Source: CAZCAC01 sp964496575 (GTDB taxonomy: Bacteria > Planctomycetota > UBA1135 > GCA-002686595). Taken from it: 53,065 nt of DNA. Shown here in pieces: positions 26,263-35,531 of this stretch. The notes under the pieces are model-generated. The model did not search any database and was not told the DNA's origin. It saw only the letters and a program-made list of their open reading frames with translations. A program made the translations under genes and the position numbers. Positions within the stretch are counted from its first letter, which is position 1. Every line of letters starts with the position of its first letter. The stretch lies in contig CAZCAC010000053.1 in NCBI GenBank assembly GCA_964496575.1, positions 1 through 53,065 of the forward strand, given 5' to 3'.

Positions 26263-27189
26263 ATGACCGACCACCCCCCCCGCGACCTCGCTCCCCTCGC
26301 CGTCCGTCTCGCCGTCCTGTGGCTGGCCGCCGGCTCTCTCTTCAAGCTCTTCGCCGGCACGCCCGCGGACCTGCCGCCGGTCCTGCTCGACGCCCTGCCC
26401 AAGGACCAGTGGGGGCTCCTGCTCAAGGTGGCGATCGCGGCGGAGCTGACCATCACCTCCGCCGCCCTGCTCCGCCCCCGCCTCGCCTGGCCGGCGGTCC
26501 TCTTGATCTACGCGTTGTTCGAGGCGGTCCTGACCTTCGGCCTGCTGGCGGGCGACGAGTCCTGTGGCTGCTTCGGCGCGACGATCATCATCCCCCCGGC
26601 GGTGATGATGGGGATCGACGGGGTGTTCCTCCTGGGGCTCCTGCTCAGCCGCCCGTGGCGTTCCCGAGCCAGGCCGATCGGCCCCTTCGCACTGGTCCCG
26701 ATCGCCGCCGTGGGCTGCACCGTGCTCCCCTTCTGGTACATCGGTGACCAGGGAGGGGTCGAAGTCGATCCGGGGCCGGACGGAGCGGGCACTCCGAGCG
26801 TGACCGACGACCGCTGGGTCACCCTGGACATCATGAAGTGGACGGATCAGTTCATCTACGACACGAAGCTGGCCAGGCTGATGCCGGAGATCGAGACGAT
26901 GCCGATCGACGGTCTCTACGTCTTCTACCGCCCCGACTGCGAGCACTGCTCGGCCCACCTCCAGGAGATCGCCCTGACCGACGACGGCGTGTCGCCGATC
27001 GTCCTGCTCCGCATCGAGGAGCCGAACCAGGGCGACCCCCTGGTCGAGGCCCTGCCGATCGGCGGCCACGTGATCGAAGCGACCCTGCCCGTGGGACCGC
27101 AGTACCTGCTGGAGACGCCGGCGGAGTTCCACCTGGAAGGGGGAATCGTCAAGAACCCGCGCGAAGGGATCAAGTTCGAGGAGGAGTAG
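26263..27189 (+). CDS. MauE/DoxX-like membrane protein fused to thioredoxin-like domain
   Basis: A 308-residue protein. Four membrane helices (about residues 10-30, 52-70, 76-97 and 112-130) with a CGCFG motif (C101, C103) before the last of these match the MauE/DoxX family of redox-linked membrane proteins; a fifth helix lies near residues 140-160. The C-terminal domain has a thioredoxin-like YVFYRPDCEHCSAHL motif (C226-x-x-C229). It probably passes electrons or disulfides across the membrane to a periplasmic thioredoxin-like domain in the same chain. It is divergent from the candidate selenoprotein gene, which is also redox-related. Confidence 0.75.
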   Translation: MTDHPPRDLAPLAVRLAVLWLAAGSLFKLFAGTPADLPPVLLDALPKDQWGLLLKVAIAAELTITSAALLRPRLAWPAVLLIYALFEAVLTFGLLAGDESCGCFGATIIIPPAVMMGIDGVFLLGLLLSRPWRSRARPIGPFALVPIAAVGCTVLPFWYIGDQGGVEVDPGPDGAGTPSVTDDRWVTLDIMKWTDQFIYDTKLARLMPEIETMPIDGLYVFYRPDCEHCSAHLQEIALTDDGVSPIVLLRIEEPNQGDPLVEALPIGGHVIEATLPVGPQYLLETPAEFHLEGGIVKNPREGIKFEEE

Positions 27190-27208
27190 CGCTGTTGCCC
27201 GACAGCCC

Positions 27209-28111
27209 CTACTTCCTCGACACCAGATACCCGATCCACGACTGACAGTTCTCCCCCTTCGGATCGGGCTTGAACTCGCCGTCTCCCTCCTCGGGGTCGT
27301 CGGGATCGTCGCCCTCGAAGTAGCTCTCGACGTGGCTGAAGCCGGCGTCGCGCAGGACGTCCTTCAGCTCCGGCATCCCCCAGACGCGCCAGTGGTACTG
27401 GAACGCGTTCTTGATCTCGCTTCCGTCGCGGAACTGGAAGTGGATGTTGCAGAAGTACTCGCCGGTGCCGGGGTAGTAGACGTCCTGGTCCCAGACGTAG
27501 GTGAAGCCGCCGTCGATCTTCCGCTCCTCGAGCATCTCCTCGGTGCATTCGGTGCCGCCGTACATGTCGACGATGAAGATCCCGTCCTCGGCGAGGGAAT
27601 CGTGCGCGCGCTTGAAGTAGTCGAGCAACTCCGCCCGCTCCATGAACAGCCAGTAGGAGAAGTTCTGGGCGATACGCACGTCGGGGGCCTTGCGGCTCGG
27701 CTCCCGCGCGTCCTCCAGGTAGAGTTCGATCCGCTCGGTCCCGTCCCCCTTCACCTTGGGGAAGTTGTTCTGCTTCCCCCACTCGATCGGCTCGGGGTCG
27801 AGGTCGTAGCCCTCGGCGGTGTTCTCGGGGTGGCGGCCGACCCACTCGCAGCAGACCAGGGCGGTGCCGCAGAAATCCTCCCGCAGGTGGCGCGGCGGAC
27901 GCCCGTTGATCGCCTCGTAGGTCTCCATCAGGAAGTCGACGTCGGTATCCGGAGACTGCACGGCCAACTGGTACAGCTCGTACTTGTCCGCCGTCTCCGC
28001 CGTGTAGCGGTGCCGGGGCTGCTTCGCGGCCCTGCCCTTCTTCTTCCGGCCCTGCTTCTCCTTGTGGGACTTGGGCCCCTTCTCCTTCACGGCGCTCCTG
28101 GTTCGACTCAA
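27209..28111 (-). CDS. Class I SAM-dependent methyltransferase with basic N-terminal tail
   Basis: A 300-residue protein. Residues 1-35 are Lys/Arg-rich. The methyltransferase core begins at YELYQLAVQSPDTDVDFL and has HLREDFCGTALVCCEWV (motif I region), EGYDLDPEPIEWGKQN, DVRIAQNFSYWLF and DGIFIVDMYGG. The start is a TTG at 28111, supported by GGAGGA seven bases upstream; this is an unusual start codon. A C-terminal acidic stretch (GDDPDDPEEGDGEF) precedes the last strand. The substrate is unknown. It converges on the MauE-like gene with 19 bases between the stops. Confidence 0.8.
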   Translation of the reverse strand: MSRTRSAVKEKGPKSHKEKQGRKKKGRAAKQPRHRYTAETADKYELYQLAVQSPDTDVDFLMETYEAINGRPPRHLREDFCGTALVCCEWVGRHPENTAEGYDLDPEPIEWGKQNNFPKVKGDGTERIELYLEDAREPSRKAPDVRIAQNFSYWLFMERAELLDYFKRAHDSLAEDGIFIVDMYGGTECTEEMLEERKIDGGFTYVWDQDVYYPGTGEYFCNIHFQFRDGSEIKNAFQYHWRVWGMPELKDVLRDAGFSHVESYFEGDDPDDPEEGDGEFKPDPKGENCQSWIGYLVSRK

Positions 28112-28256
28112 GGGATGTTCCTCCGAGGTGGGTGGGATGTTCCGGCGGACTCTATCCCACCGAAGGGCTCTCCGGAATAGCCGAGCGAGGGGGAAGGAGA
28201 CTCGACCGATCCGGAGCGAGGGCCGGTAAGAGATCGGTACTGCCAGAGCTTTTCTC

Positions 28257-28294
28257 TGGACAAAAAACTACCTCGGTCGTACTACCTGGGTAGT
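28257..28294 (+). promoter_or_regulatory. blaI promoter with two abutting BlaI-type operators
   Basis: The -35 is TGGACA (28257-28262), the spacer is 17 bases and the -10 is TACTAC (28280-28285). Two 14-base operators lie end to end: ACTACCTCGGTCGT (28267-28280, one mismatch from a palindrome) and ACTACCTGGGTAGT (28281-28294, dyad ACTACC/GGTAGT). They resemble the TACTAC half-sites of BlaI/MecI operators and cover the -10, so BlaI would block RNA polymerase. The gene they precede encodes BlaI itself, implying autoregulation. Confidence 0.75.
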
Positions 28295-28339
28295 TCGAGG
28301 TCGCGGGCTCCGCGACGAAGACCCCTGAAAACGTTTCGG

Positions 28340-28738
28340 ATGAGTTCCCAACACTCTCTCGGCGAGCTGCAGCTCGCCATCATGCGCGTCCTCTGGGAGG
28401 AGGGTGAAGCGACCGTGGCCCGCGTCCACGAAGCTCTCCCCGCCCCGCGCGCCAGGGCCCTGACCACGATCGCCACGATGCTCTCCAAGATGGAGAAGAA
28501 GGGAGTCGTCCGCCACCGCAACGAGGGGCGGCTCTTCGTCTACGAACCGACCGTGAGCGAGGCCGAGGTCCGGCGGACGATGGTGTCCGAGCTCGCCGAC
28601 CACCTCTTCGGAGGGGATTTCAAGGCGCTGGTCACCCACCTGATCGACGAGAAGGAGATCGACGCGCGGGAGCTCGACTCGCTGAAGCGGGCGATCTCCG
28701 ACCGGGAGCGCAGGAAGCGCAGAGGGGGTGGAGGGTGA
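28340..28738 (+). CDS. blaI: BlaI/MecI-family transcriptional repressor
   Basis: A 132-residue winged-helix regulator: LGELQLAIMRVLWEEGEATV (helix 1-2), ALTTIATMLSKMEKKGVV (recognition helix and wing) and VRRTMVSELADHLFGG (dimerisation helix). The layout is that of BlaI/MecI, which bind TACTAC-type operators and are cut when a membrane M56 sensor is activated. The next gene, starting 4 bases before the stop, encodes such an M56 protein. It probably controls the whole 28.3-39.3 kb set or at least its first genes. Confidence 0.92.
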   Translation: MSSQHSLGELQLAIMRVLWEEGEATVARVHEALPAPRARALTTIATMLSKMEKKGVVRHRNEGRLFVYEPTVSEAEVRRTMVSELADHLFGGDFKALVTHLIDEKEIDARELDSLKRAISDRERRKRRGGGG

Positions 28739-30132
28739 TCGAGGCACCGATCTGGCAGAACGTCCTGTCGTGGGTCCTGACCTACCTGGCGCACAGCACC
28801 CTGCTGCTGGGGCTCGCCTGGCTCCTCACCCGCCGGGTCGGCGCCGAGCGGTTGCGCCTGCAGGAGCGGATCTGGAAGACGGCGCTGTTCGGAGGGCTCC
28901 TGACCGCCGCCGTGCAGGTCGGCTTCGACGTCTCCCCCCTCGCGGGGCGGCTCGCCCTCGGCGCGCCGGCGGACGCGACGCGGGTCGAGGTACCCGCCGG
29001 TGAGCTCTCCGGCGAGGCGAGGCTCGAGCCGACCGTGCTGACCGCCCGGGCCACCCCGACCGGCTCGGAGTCCCTGGCGGAGCGCTTCTCCTGGCAGCGG
29101 CTCCTGCTCGGCGTCTGGATCACCGGGGGCGCCCTCGGCGTCGTGCTGCTCCTCCTCGCCTGGCGCCGCATCGCCGACTTCCTCGCCGGACGCCGGCGCT
29201 TGCGTCGCGGCCCCGCGGTGGAGGTCCTCGAGCAGCTCTCCGCCGCGGCGGGGCTGCGCCGCCCGCCGCGCCTGTGCGCCTCGCACCGCCTGCGCTCCCC
29301 CGCCACCGTCGGGGTCTTCGCGCCGCAGATCTGCATCCCCTACCGCGCCCTCTCCGAGCTGACCCTCGAGCAGCTCGAGGCGCTCCTCGCTCACGAGCTC
29401 GCGCACATCGTCAGGCGGGACCCGCTCTGGTTCCTCGCCTGCCGCCTGGTCGAGCGCGCGCTCTTCTTCCAGCCGCTCAACCGCGTCGCCTGCCGCGAGC
29501 TCCAGGAGATCGCCGAGTTCCTCGCCGACGACTGGGCCGCGCAGCGCACGCGCCGCGAGCTCGCCCTGGCGCGCTGCCTGACCGAGGTCGCCACCTGGGT
29601 GCTGGACCGCCCGCCGCTGGTCGGGGTGGTGCCGATGGCCTCGCGCAACTCGCGGCTCGCCGCTCGGATCACGCGCCTCTTGGACGAGGAGCGCGAGCCC
29701 CAGGACCATCGACGGCGCCCCGGGGCGCTGGTGGTCACGGGCGCCACGCTGGTCGTGGCCCTGCTCTCGTTGCCGGGCGCCGCGGCGATCGAGCCGAGCG
29801 CCGACGACGAGGCAGCCCCGACGCTCACCGAGGCGCCCCGGCCGGTGCCACCGGCGATCGAACCCGAGCTCACCGAGCTCCTCCGACTGCTCGACCAGGA
29901 GGTCGAGGCGCTGGCGCGCGAGGTCGACGAGCTGGACGTGGAGCTCACGACCTACGGAACGGGGACGCGGCAGGCGGCCTCCTTCCGACAGCTGGGAGAG
30001 CGTCTGGCGGACCTCCGCGTCCGGCGCACGCGCCTCCACCAATTGATTCCGGCGCTCCACCTGGCGCGCCCGGTCGACCCCAGCAAGCCCGAACCCGGAA
30101 CCAGGACCGAACCGAGGAGTAGTATCCGATGA
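28735..30132 (+). CDS. BlaR1-like M56 family membrane metallopeptidase
   Basis: A 465-residue integral-membrane peptidase starting with a GTG that overlaps the blaI stop. Membrane helices are at about residues 10-32, 45-65 and 120-145, with another near 330. The zinc site LLAHELAHIVRRDP (H220, E221, H224) and the downstream NRVACRELQEIAEFLADDWAA segment are intact. No penicillin-binding sensor domain follows; instead there is a Pro/Glu-rich helical tail (residues 350-465). It presumably cleaves BlaI or another regulator upon an envelope signal. Overlap with both neighbours (4 bases each) implies tight coupling. Confidence 0.87.
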   Translation: MIEAPIWQNVLSWVLTYLAHSTLLLGLAWLLTRRVGAERLRLQERIWKTALFGGLLTAAVQVGFDVSPLAGRLALGAPADATRVEVPAGELSGEARLEPTVLTARATPTGSESLAERFSWQRLLLGVWITGGALGVVLLLLAWRRIADFLAGRRRLRRGPAVEVLEQLSAAAGLRRPPRLCASHRLRSPATVGVFAPQICIPYRALSELTLEQLEALLAHELAHIVRRDPLWFLACRLVERALFFQPLNRVACRELQEIAEFLADDWAAQRTRRELALARCLTEVATWVLDRPPLVGVVPMASRNSRLAARITRLLDEEREPQDHRRRPGALVVTGATLVVALLSLPGAAAIEPSADDEAAPTLTEAPRPVPPAIEPELTELLRLLDQEVEALAREVDELDVELTTYGTGTRQAASFRQLGERLADLRVRRTRLHQLIPALHLARPVDPSKPEPGTRTEPRSSIR

Positions 30133-31628
30133 TCCGCTTGATCGTGATCGCCGTACTGTCGATTGGCGCGTGGGCCGCGCAGCAGATCTTGCCGACCGAA
30201 CCCACCCCCGAACCCACCAGCGTGGTCGAGCTCTACACCGCCGAGGGCGAGGCCGAGCTCCAGGCCCGCGCGACGAACGTGCCCTGGCTCGTCGCCAGCG
30301 CCCAGAGCCGGGACGAAGACGACCTGAAGCGAGAGATCGCCGCCCTGCGCAGCGCCGTGGAGGAGCTGCGAGCGGAGAAAAGCCGCCTCGAGGCGGTCCT
30401 GAAGGACCAGGAGGCCCAGCGTCGCTTCGACGAGGGCGAGTCCGAGGTGGCCGAGCGGGCCGCCCACGAGCTGGAGCGCGAGCTGGAGCGGCAGGCCGAG
30501 GAATCGGCTCGCCAGCACGAGCTCGCCGCGGAGGAGCACGCCCGCGCCGCGGAGTGCCAGGCCCGGGAGTTCGAGCGCCAGGCCCGCGAGTTCGAGCGGC
30601 AGGCCGAGCGCTGGCAGGCCCAGGCCGAAGAAGCGGAGCAGCGGTGGGCGCGCGAGATGGCCGCCCAGGCCGAGGAACACGGCGAGGAGGCCATGCGTAG
30701 CGAGCGCGAGTACGAGCGAGCGGTCCAGCTGATGGAAGAGGAGCTGGCGCGCAGCCACGAAGCCTACGAGCGTGAGTACGGCGAGGCCGAAGGACAGTTC
30801 GAACGCGAGATGCAGCGCGCTCAGGAGGAATACGAGCGCGAGATGGGGCGCTACGAGGAAGAGCTCGAGCGCGAGGCGCAACGCTACGAACAGGAGATGG
30901 AGCGTTACGAGGAAGAGCTCGAACGCGAGATGGAACGCTACGAGGAGGAGCTCGAGCGCTACGAGGAAGTGTACGAGGTGGAGATGGAGCGCTACGAGGA
31001 AGCGCTCGAACACGAGATGGAACGCTACGAGGAAGAGCTCGAGCGCTACGAGGAGATGTACGAGGAGGAGCTGGATACGGAGGAGTGCGCCACGATCGAG
31101 CTGTTCGCCCCCGACGGGTTCGAGTGGCCGCAGCACGTGGAGTGGGGTGCCCCCGCCGACATGGCCAGTCTCCTGGCACGGATCGAGCGCCTCGAGGAGC
31201 AGGTCGAGCGGTGCCGCCGCGGCGGCTGCTGCAGTGAGGTGAAGGTCGACTTCCCCGCGCCGCGGCGCGGTTGCTGCAACAGCCGTCGCGGCGTGTCCGC
31301 GGCGCCGACTTCCCCCGGCTGTCACCCGCGTCGCACCCGACTCCTCATCCGCTCCGGACGCCCCACCGCTCCGCGGACACCGGTGATGTCCACCCGCCCG
31401 GCGACCCCGCTCTCCCCTCCCGCGCCGCCGGCCCCGGTCGCCGTCGACCCGGTGAGCTGGACCCACGTGTCGCCCCCCACCCTCTTCGCCCGGCCGATAC
31501 CCGATGAGCCGGTCGAGGTCGACGAGATCCGCGCCATGGTCGCGGAGATGGTCCGCGAGGTTCGCGAGCTCCGCAGCGTGGTGCGCGATCTTCGCGGAGA
31601 AGCGCGGGCCGATCACTTCGCCCGCTGA
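30129..31628 (+). CDS. Membrane-anchored long coiled-coil protein
   Basis: A 499-residue protein with one N-terminal membrane segment (LIVIAVLSIGAWAA). Residues 65-320 are an unbroken, highly charged coiled coil, ending in about ten near-identical RYEEELERE-type units (DNA 30800-31070). After it come a Cys-rich patch (CRRGGCCSEV, then GCCNSRRG), a Pro/Thr-rich stretch and a short helix at the C terminus (VREVRELRSVVRDLRGE). No family is recognised; the architecture would span the periplasm as a rod. It overlaps the M56 gene by 4 bases. The final 150 residues may be disordered. Confidence 0.7.
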   Translation: MIRLIVIAVLSIGAWAAQQILPTEPTPEPTSVVELYTAEGEAELQARATNVPWLVASAQSRDEDDLKREIAALRSAVEELRAEKSRLEAVLKDQEAQRRFDEGESEVAERAAHELERELERQAEESARQHELAAEEHARAAECQAREFERQAREFERQAERWQAQAEEAEQRWAREMAAQAEEHGEEAMRSEREYERAVQLMEEELARSHEAYEREYGEAEGQFEREMQRAQEEYEREMGRYEEELEREAQRYEQEMERYEEELEREMERYEEELERYEEVYEVEMERYEEALEHEMERYEEELERYEEMYEEELDTEECATIELFAPDGFEWPQHVEWGAPADMASLLARIERLEEQVERCRRGGCCSEVKVDFPAPRRGCCNSRRGVSAAPTSPGCHPRRTRLLIRSGRPTAPRTPVMSTRPATPLSPPAPPAPVAVDPVSWTHVSPPTLFARPIPDEPVEVDEIRAMVAEMVREVRELRSVVRDLRGEARADHFAR

Positions 31629-31798
31629 CCCTTCGACTCCCCGGGGAACCGCCTCCAACGGCAGGGTCCGGGTCGCGGCTTCTGCGCCCGCGCTGGACCG
31701 GAGGCGACTCCCGGGGAGCCCTTCCCTTCCCGGCGCTCTCCCCCGAGGGCGCCGGAGTCCGACCCTTCGCTCCTTTTCATCACGCCCCGGGTCTCTCC

Positions 31799-34700
31799 AT
31801 GCACACCCTGATTCTCCTCCTCTGTCTCCTTCCCAGCTCCGTCCCCACCGTCGACGACGCGGACGATGCGTACCAGTTCGTCGCCGGCCTCTGCGAACAG
31901 GGCCACCACGCCATGGCGATCCGGGAGGCGCGCAAGTTCCTGGAGGCGTACCCCCGCCACGTCAAGGCCGATCTCGCGCGGTACCGCCTCGCCTCGGCGC
32001 TGTTCGAGGTCGGCGAGGCGGGAGAGGCGGCGCCGCACTACCGGACCCTCACCGGTCGCGAGGGGTTCGAGTACCGCGCCGAATCGTGGCTGCGCCTGGG
32101 CGAGTGCGAGCTCCGGGAGAACCGCCCGAAGCAGGCGAAGGTCGCGCTCCGCCAGGCGCTCGCCTCCGATCAGGCCTACCTGCACCCCGCGGCGGCGTTC
32201 TTCCTGGGTGAGTCCCACTTCACCCTGACCGAGTACGCCCCGGCGAGGGAGCGGTACGACGAGACGCTGCGCGCCGAGGGAGCCGCCGAGTACCACCCGC
32301 ACGCCCTCCGCGGGCTGGCGTGGTGCGACTTCTACCTCGGCGCTCACGCCGCGGCCGCGCGGGGCGCGCGCGCCTTCCTGAAGCGGCACGCCGACCACGC
32401 CCTCCGGGACGAGGTGCGCTTCCTCCTCGGCGATGCCGAGCGGGAGGGGGGCTCCCCCGCCCGCGCCGAGGCGGCCTGGAAGAAGATCGAGGCGGGGGAG
32501 TTCCACGACGCGGCGCTGCGCGGGCGCGCGTTCGCCCGCTCCTCGGCGGGAGACCTCGTCGGAGCCGCGCGCCTCTTCGGGGAGCTCCTCCAGCGCTACC
32601 CGAAGGGACGCTTCGCCGCGGAAGCGGCGCTGCAGCGGGGAGCGCACCTCCTGCGCGCCGGGCGGGGTGCCGAGGCGCTGGAAGCGCTCTCCTCCCCCAT
32701 CGCCGGCACGGGGCCGGAGGTGCTCTACTGGCTCGGCAAGGCCCAGGCGGAGTGCGGGAACGAGGAGCAGGCGCTGCGTACGCTGGAGCGGGCGGCGCGC
32801 GAGGCGCCCGCGGAGCTCGCCGAGCAGATCGCCGCGGCGCGCGGCGACGTGCTGTTCGCGCTCGGGCGGCTGGAGGAGAGCGCGGACGCGTACCTGAGGT
32901 CACGCTCCGACGACTACGCGTTGCACGCCGCCGCGACCGCACAGCTCAACGCCGGGAACGAGGAGCGAGCGGTCGGGCTGGCCAGGGAGCTGCTCGAGCG
33001 CTATCCGGAGAGCCCCTACGCGACGACCACGCGGCTGGCCCTGGCCGAGGGGCTCTTCGCCCTCGGCGAGCATGACGAGGCGCGGGAGGAGTTCACCTCG
33101 CTCCTCCGCCGCCCGGACGAGCTTCCCGGGGAGGACCGCGCGCGCGCGCAGGCGCGGATCGGCTGGTGCCACTACCTGACGGGGAACAGGGTCGCGGCGC
33201 TCACGGCATTCGCCGCCGTATCGGAGCGCCACCCCCGCTCCGTCGAGGCGGAGCCGGCCCGGTACATGGAGGGCCGCTCGGCGCTGGAGGTGGGCGAGGC
33301 GGAGCGCGCGGTGGCGGCCTGGACCCGCTACCTCGCCGAGCACCCGGGCGGCGCCCACCTCGCCGAGGTGCAGCTCGAGCTCTCGCGACTCCAGCCTGGT
33401 ACGGATCACCTCGAGGAGCTCCTGAAGAACCGGAGCGACGACCCGCTCGCCCCGCAGGCGCTCTTCGAGCTCGCGGAGAAGCTGGCGGACTCCGGAGCGC
33501 GCGAGCAGGCGATCGCCCGGTACCGCGAGCTCCTCGAGCACTTCCCCCGCAGCGAGCCGGTCCTCACCGCCCGCTACGGTCTCGCCTGGCAGCTGCGCGA
33601 GGCGGGCGAGCCGGGGCCCGCGCTCGAGCAGCTCGGGCTCCTGCTGCGCGCGAAGCCGGCGCCCGAGCTGCGGCGCGCGGCGCTGCAGCTCTCGATCTGG
33701 TGCGCGGCCGAGGCGGGAGAGACCGACGCCTGCCTCGACGCCTGGACGGCGTTCGAGCCGCTCTGCACCGACGAGGGCGAGCGCTTCGCCGCGGTCCAGG
33801 TCACCGCCCGCGCCCTCGAATCGGCGGGGCGGCACGCCTCGGCCCAGAAGCTCCTGGCCGATTTCTCCAGGGAGCTCGAGAGCGGGGTGATCGCCGCTCG
33901 CGCGCGGGTCGAAGGGGCCTGGCTGGCACTCGACGCCGGGGAGATCGAGGTCGCGGAGCGCCGCGTGGCCGAGGCGTTGCGCCTCGAACCGGAGAGTGTC
34001 GAGGCGCTCCAGGCGGCCTTCTTCGTCGGGGAGGCGCACTTCGCGGCGGGCGAGGCCGAGCGCGCGGAGGGGTTCTACCGCGCGGCGACCGCGCCGCACG
34101 CGGGAGAGCTCCGCGACGACGCGCTGTACAAGCTCGGGTTCTCGAGGCTGCGCCTGGAGCGCTGGAAGGGTGCCGCCGAGGCGTTCGAGCAGCTGGTCGC
34201 CGACTTCCCGCGCAGCGAGCTCTTCGGCGAGGGTCTCTTCCTCGCGGGCGAGTGCCGCTTCCGCTCCGGGGAGCTCGAGCGTTCCGTCGAGCTCCTCGAC
34301 CGCGTCCGCGTCGAGTTGCCGCGGCACGAGGTCCGCGCCAAGGGCCTCTTCCGACTGGGTCTCGCGCAGTTCGAGCTCGGCGCATTCAAGGCCTGCGAAC
34401 GTGTCCTGACCGAGCTCTGCAAGAAGCACGCGAAGTTCGAGAACCGCGCCGAGGCGGAGCTCTGCCGCGGCCGGGCCCTCGCCGCCCTGGAGAAGCCGCG
34501 CGCCGCGCGCTCCGCGTTCGACTCGGTGCTGCGCCTCGACCGCGGGGCTCTCGCCGCGCGGGCTCGCCTCGAGATCGGCCGCCTGCACTACGCCGCCGGC
34601 CAGCACGACGACGCGCTCTCCGAGTTCCTCAAGGTCGCGCTGCTGTACGCCCACGAGGCCGAGGTCGCCGAGGCGACGCTCCTCGCGGGACACTGCCTGC

Positions 34701-34819
34701 AGGCGCAGGGACAGCGCGAGCTCGCGATCGAGCAGTACCAGCGACTGGTCGAGAAGTACCCGAAATCGCCTTTCGCCGCCGAGGCGAAGAAGCGCCTGAA
34801 GACCCTCCGCATCCGCTGA
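31799..34819 (+). CDS. Large exported TPR protein
   Basis: A 1006-residue protein with a short signal sequence (LILLLCLLPSSVPT). Almost all the rest is tetratricopeptide repeats of the type seen in BamD/YbgF/CpoB-like proteins: ALFEVGEAGEAAPHYRTL, LGECELRENRPKQAKVALRQAL, EYAPARERYDETL and, at the end, GQRELAIEQYQRLVEKYPKSPFAAEAKKRL. It should form a long superhelical scaffold in the periplasm. It sits 31 bases upstream of exbB, in the place where Tol systems carry CpoB. The 170-base gap before it (31629-31798) has no gene and may hold a second promoter. Confidence 0.85.
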   Translation: MHTLILLLCLLPSSVPTVDDADDAYQFVAGLCEQGHHAMAIREARKFLEAYPRHVKADLARYRLASALFEVGEAGEAAPHYRTLTGREGFEYRAESWLRLGECELRENRPKQAKVALRQALASDQAYLHPAAAFFLGESHFTLTEYAPARERYDETLRAEGAAEYHPHALRGLAWCDFYLGAHAAAARGARAFLKRHADHALRDEVRFLLGDAEREGGSPARAEAAWKKIEAGEFHDAALRGRAFARSSAGDLVGAARLFGELLQRYPKGRFAAEAALQRGAHLLRAGRGAEALEALSSPIAGTGPEVLYWLGKAQAECGNEEQALRTLERAAREAPAELAEQIAAARGDVLFALGRLEESADAYLRSRSDDYALHAAATAQLNAGNEERAVGLARELLERYPESPYATTTRLALAEGLFALGEHDEAREEFTSLLRRPDELPGEDRARAQARIGWCHYLTGNRVAALTAFAAVSERHPRSVEAEPARYMEGRSALEVGEAERAVAAWTRYLAEHPGGAHLAEVQLELSRLQPGTDHLEELLKNRSDDPLAPQALFELAEKLADSGAREQAIARYRELLEHFPRSEPVLTARYGLAWQLREAGEPGPALEQLGLLLRAKPAPELRRAALQLSIWCAAEAGETDACLDAWTAFEPLCTDEGERFAAVQVTARALESAGRHASAQKLLADFSRELESGVIAARARVEGAWLALDAGEIEVAERRVAEALRLEPESVEALQAAFFVGEAHFAAGEAERAEGFYRAATAPHAGELRDDALYKLGFSRLRLERWKGAAEAFEQLVADFPRSELFGEGLFLAGECRFRSGELERSVELLDRVRVELPRHEVRAKGLFRLGLAQFELGAFKACERVLTELCKKHAKFENRAEAELCRGRALAALEKPRAARSAFDSVLRLDRGALAARARLEIGRLHYAAGQHDDALSEFLKVALLYAHEAEVAEATLLAGHCLQAQGQRELAIEQYQRLVEKYPKSPFAAEAKKRLKTLRIR

Positions 34820-34850
34820 TCCGACCCCCGACCCCGACCTCCTCGATCCG

Positions 34851-35531
34851 ATGAATCCGACTCCCGTCACGCAAGAAATCGCCGCCGAGGGCGCCCGGCT
34901 CGACCTCGCCTCCCTCTACGACATGCTGATCGACGGCGGCCCGCTGATGATCCCGATCGGGCTCGCCTCGGTGGTGGCGCTCGCCTACACCGTCGAGCGC
35001 CTGATCCGGCTGAGCCGCCGCTCCCTCGGCACCTCCCGGCTCGCCCGGCAGGTGACCACGTCGGTCCGCGACGGTGGCGCGCGGCGCGGGCTCGAGGTGT
35101 GCGAGAAGGCGAAGAAGCCGCTCGCGCGCATCCTCGGCGCCGGGCTCGCTCGCGCCGACGCGGAGTACGCCGAAGTCGAGCGCGCCGCCGAGGACGCCGG
35201 GCGCCGGGAGGTCAAGCGCCTCGCGGTCAAGCTGCGCCCCCTGGTGGTGGTGGCGATGATCGCGCCGCTGCTCGGGCTCCTGGGCACGGTCTGGGGGATG
35301 ATCGAGGCGTTCACCGCGATCGCCGCGAGCGACGGCCTGGGCAAGCCGGAGGTGCTCGCGTCGGGGATCTCGCAGGCGCTGATCACCACCGCCGCCGGGC
35401 TCGCCGTGGCGATCCCCACGCAGGCGGTCTACTACTACTTCCGCTCACGCATCGATCGCTTCGCGCGACTGGCGGAGGACACGCAGCTGGAGCTGACCAG
35501 GATCCTCTTCGAGGGGAGGAAGGCGGCGTGA
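34851..35531 (+). CDS. exbB: ExbB/TolQ-family proton-channel subunit
   Basis: A 226-residue membrane protein of the MotA/TolQ/ExbB family. Helix 1 is at residues 28-50 (GPLMIPIGLASVVALAYTVERL); helices 2 and 3 are in VVVAMIAPLLGLLGTVWGMI and GISQALITTAAGLAVAIPTQA, with the usual large cytoplasmic loop between helices 1 and 2. The conserved GLLGTVWGMI and TTAAGLAVAIP motifs are intact. It forms the proton-driven motor with ExbD, encoded just downstream with a 4-base overlap. Confidence 0.93.
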   Translation: MNPTPVTQEIAAEGARLDLASLYDMLIDGGPLMIPIGLASVVALAYTVERLIRLSRRSLGTSRLARQVTTSVRDGGARRGLEVCEKAKKPLARILGAGLARADAEYAEVERAAEDAGRREVKRLAVKLRPLVVVAMIAPLLGLLGTVWGMIEAFTAIAASDGLGKPEVLASGISQALITTAAGLAVAIPTQAVYYYFRSRIDRFARLAEDTQLELTRILFEGRKAA

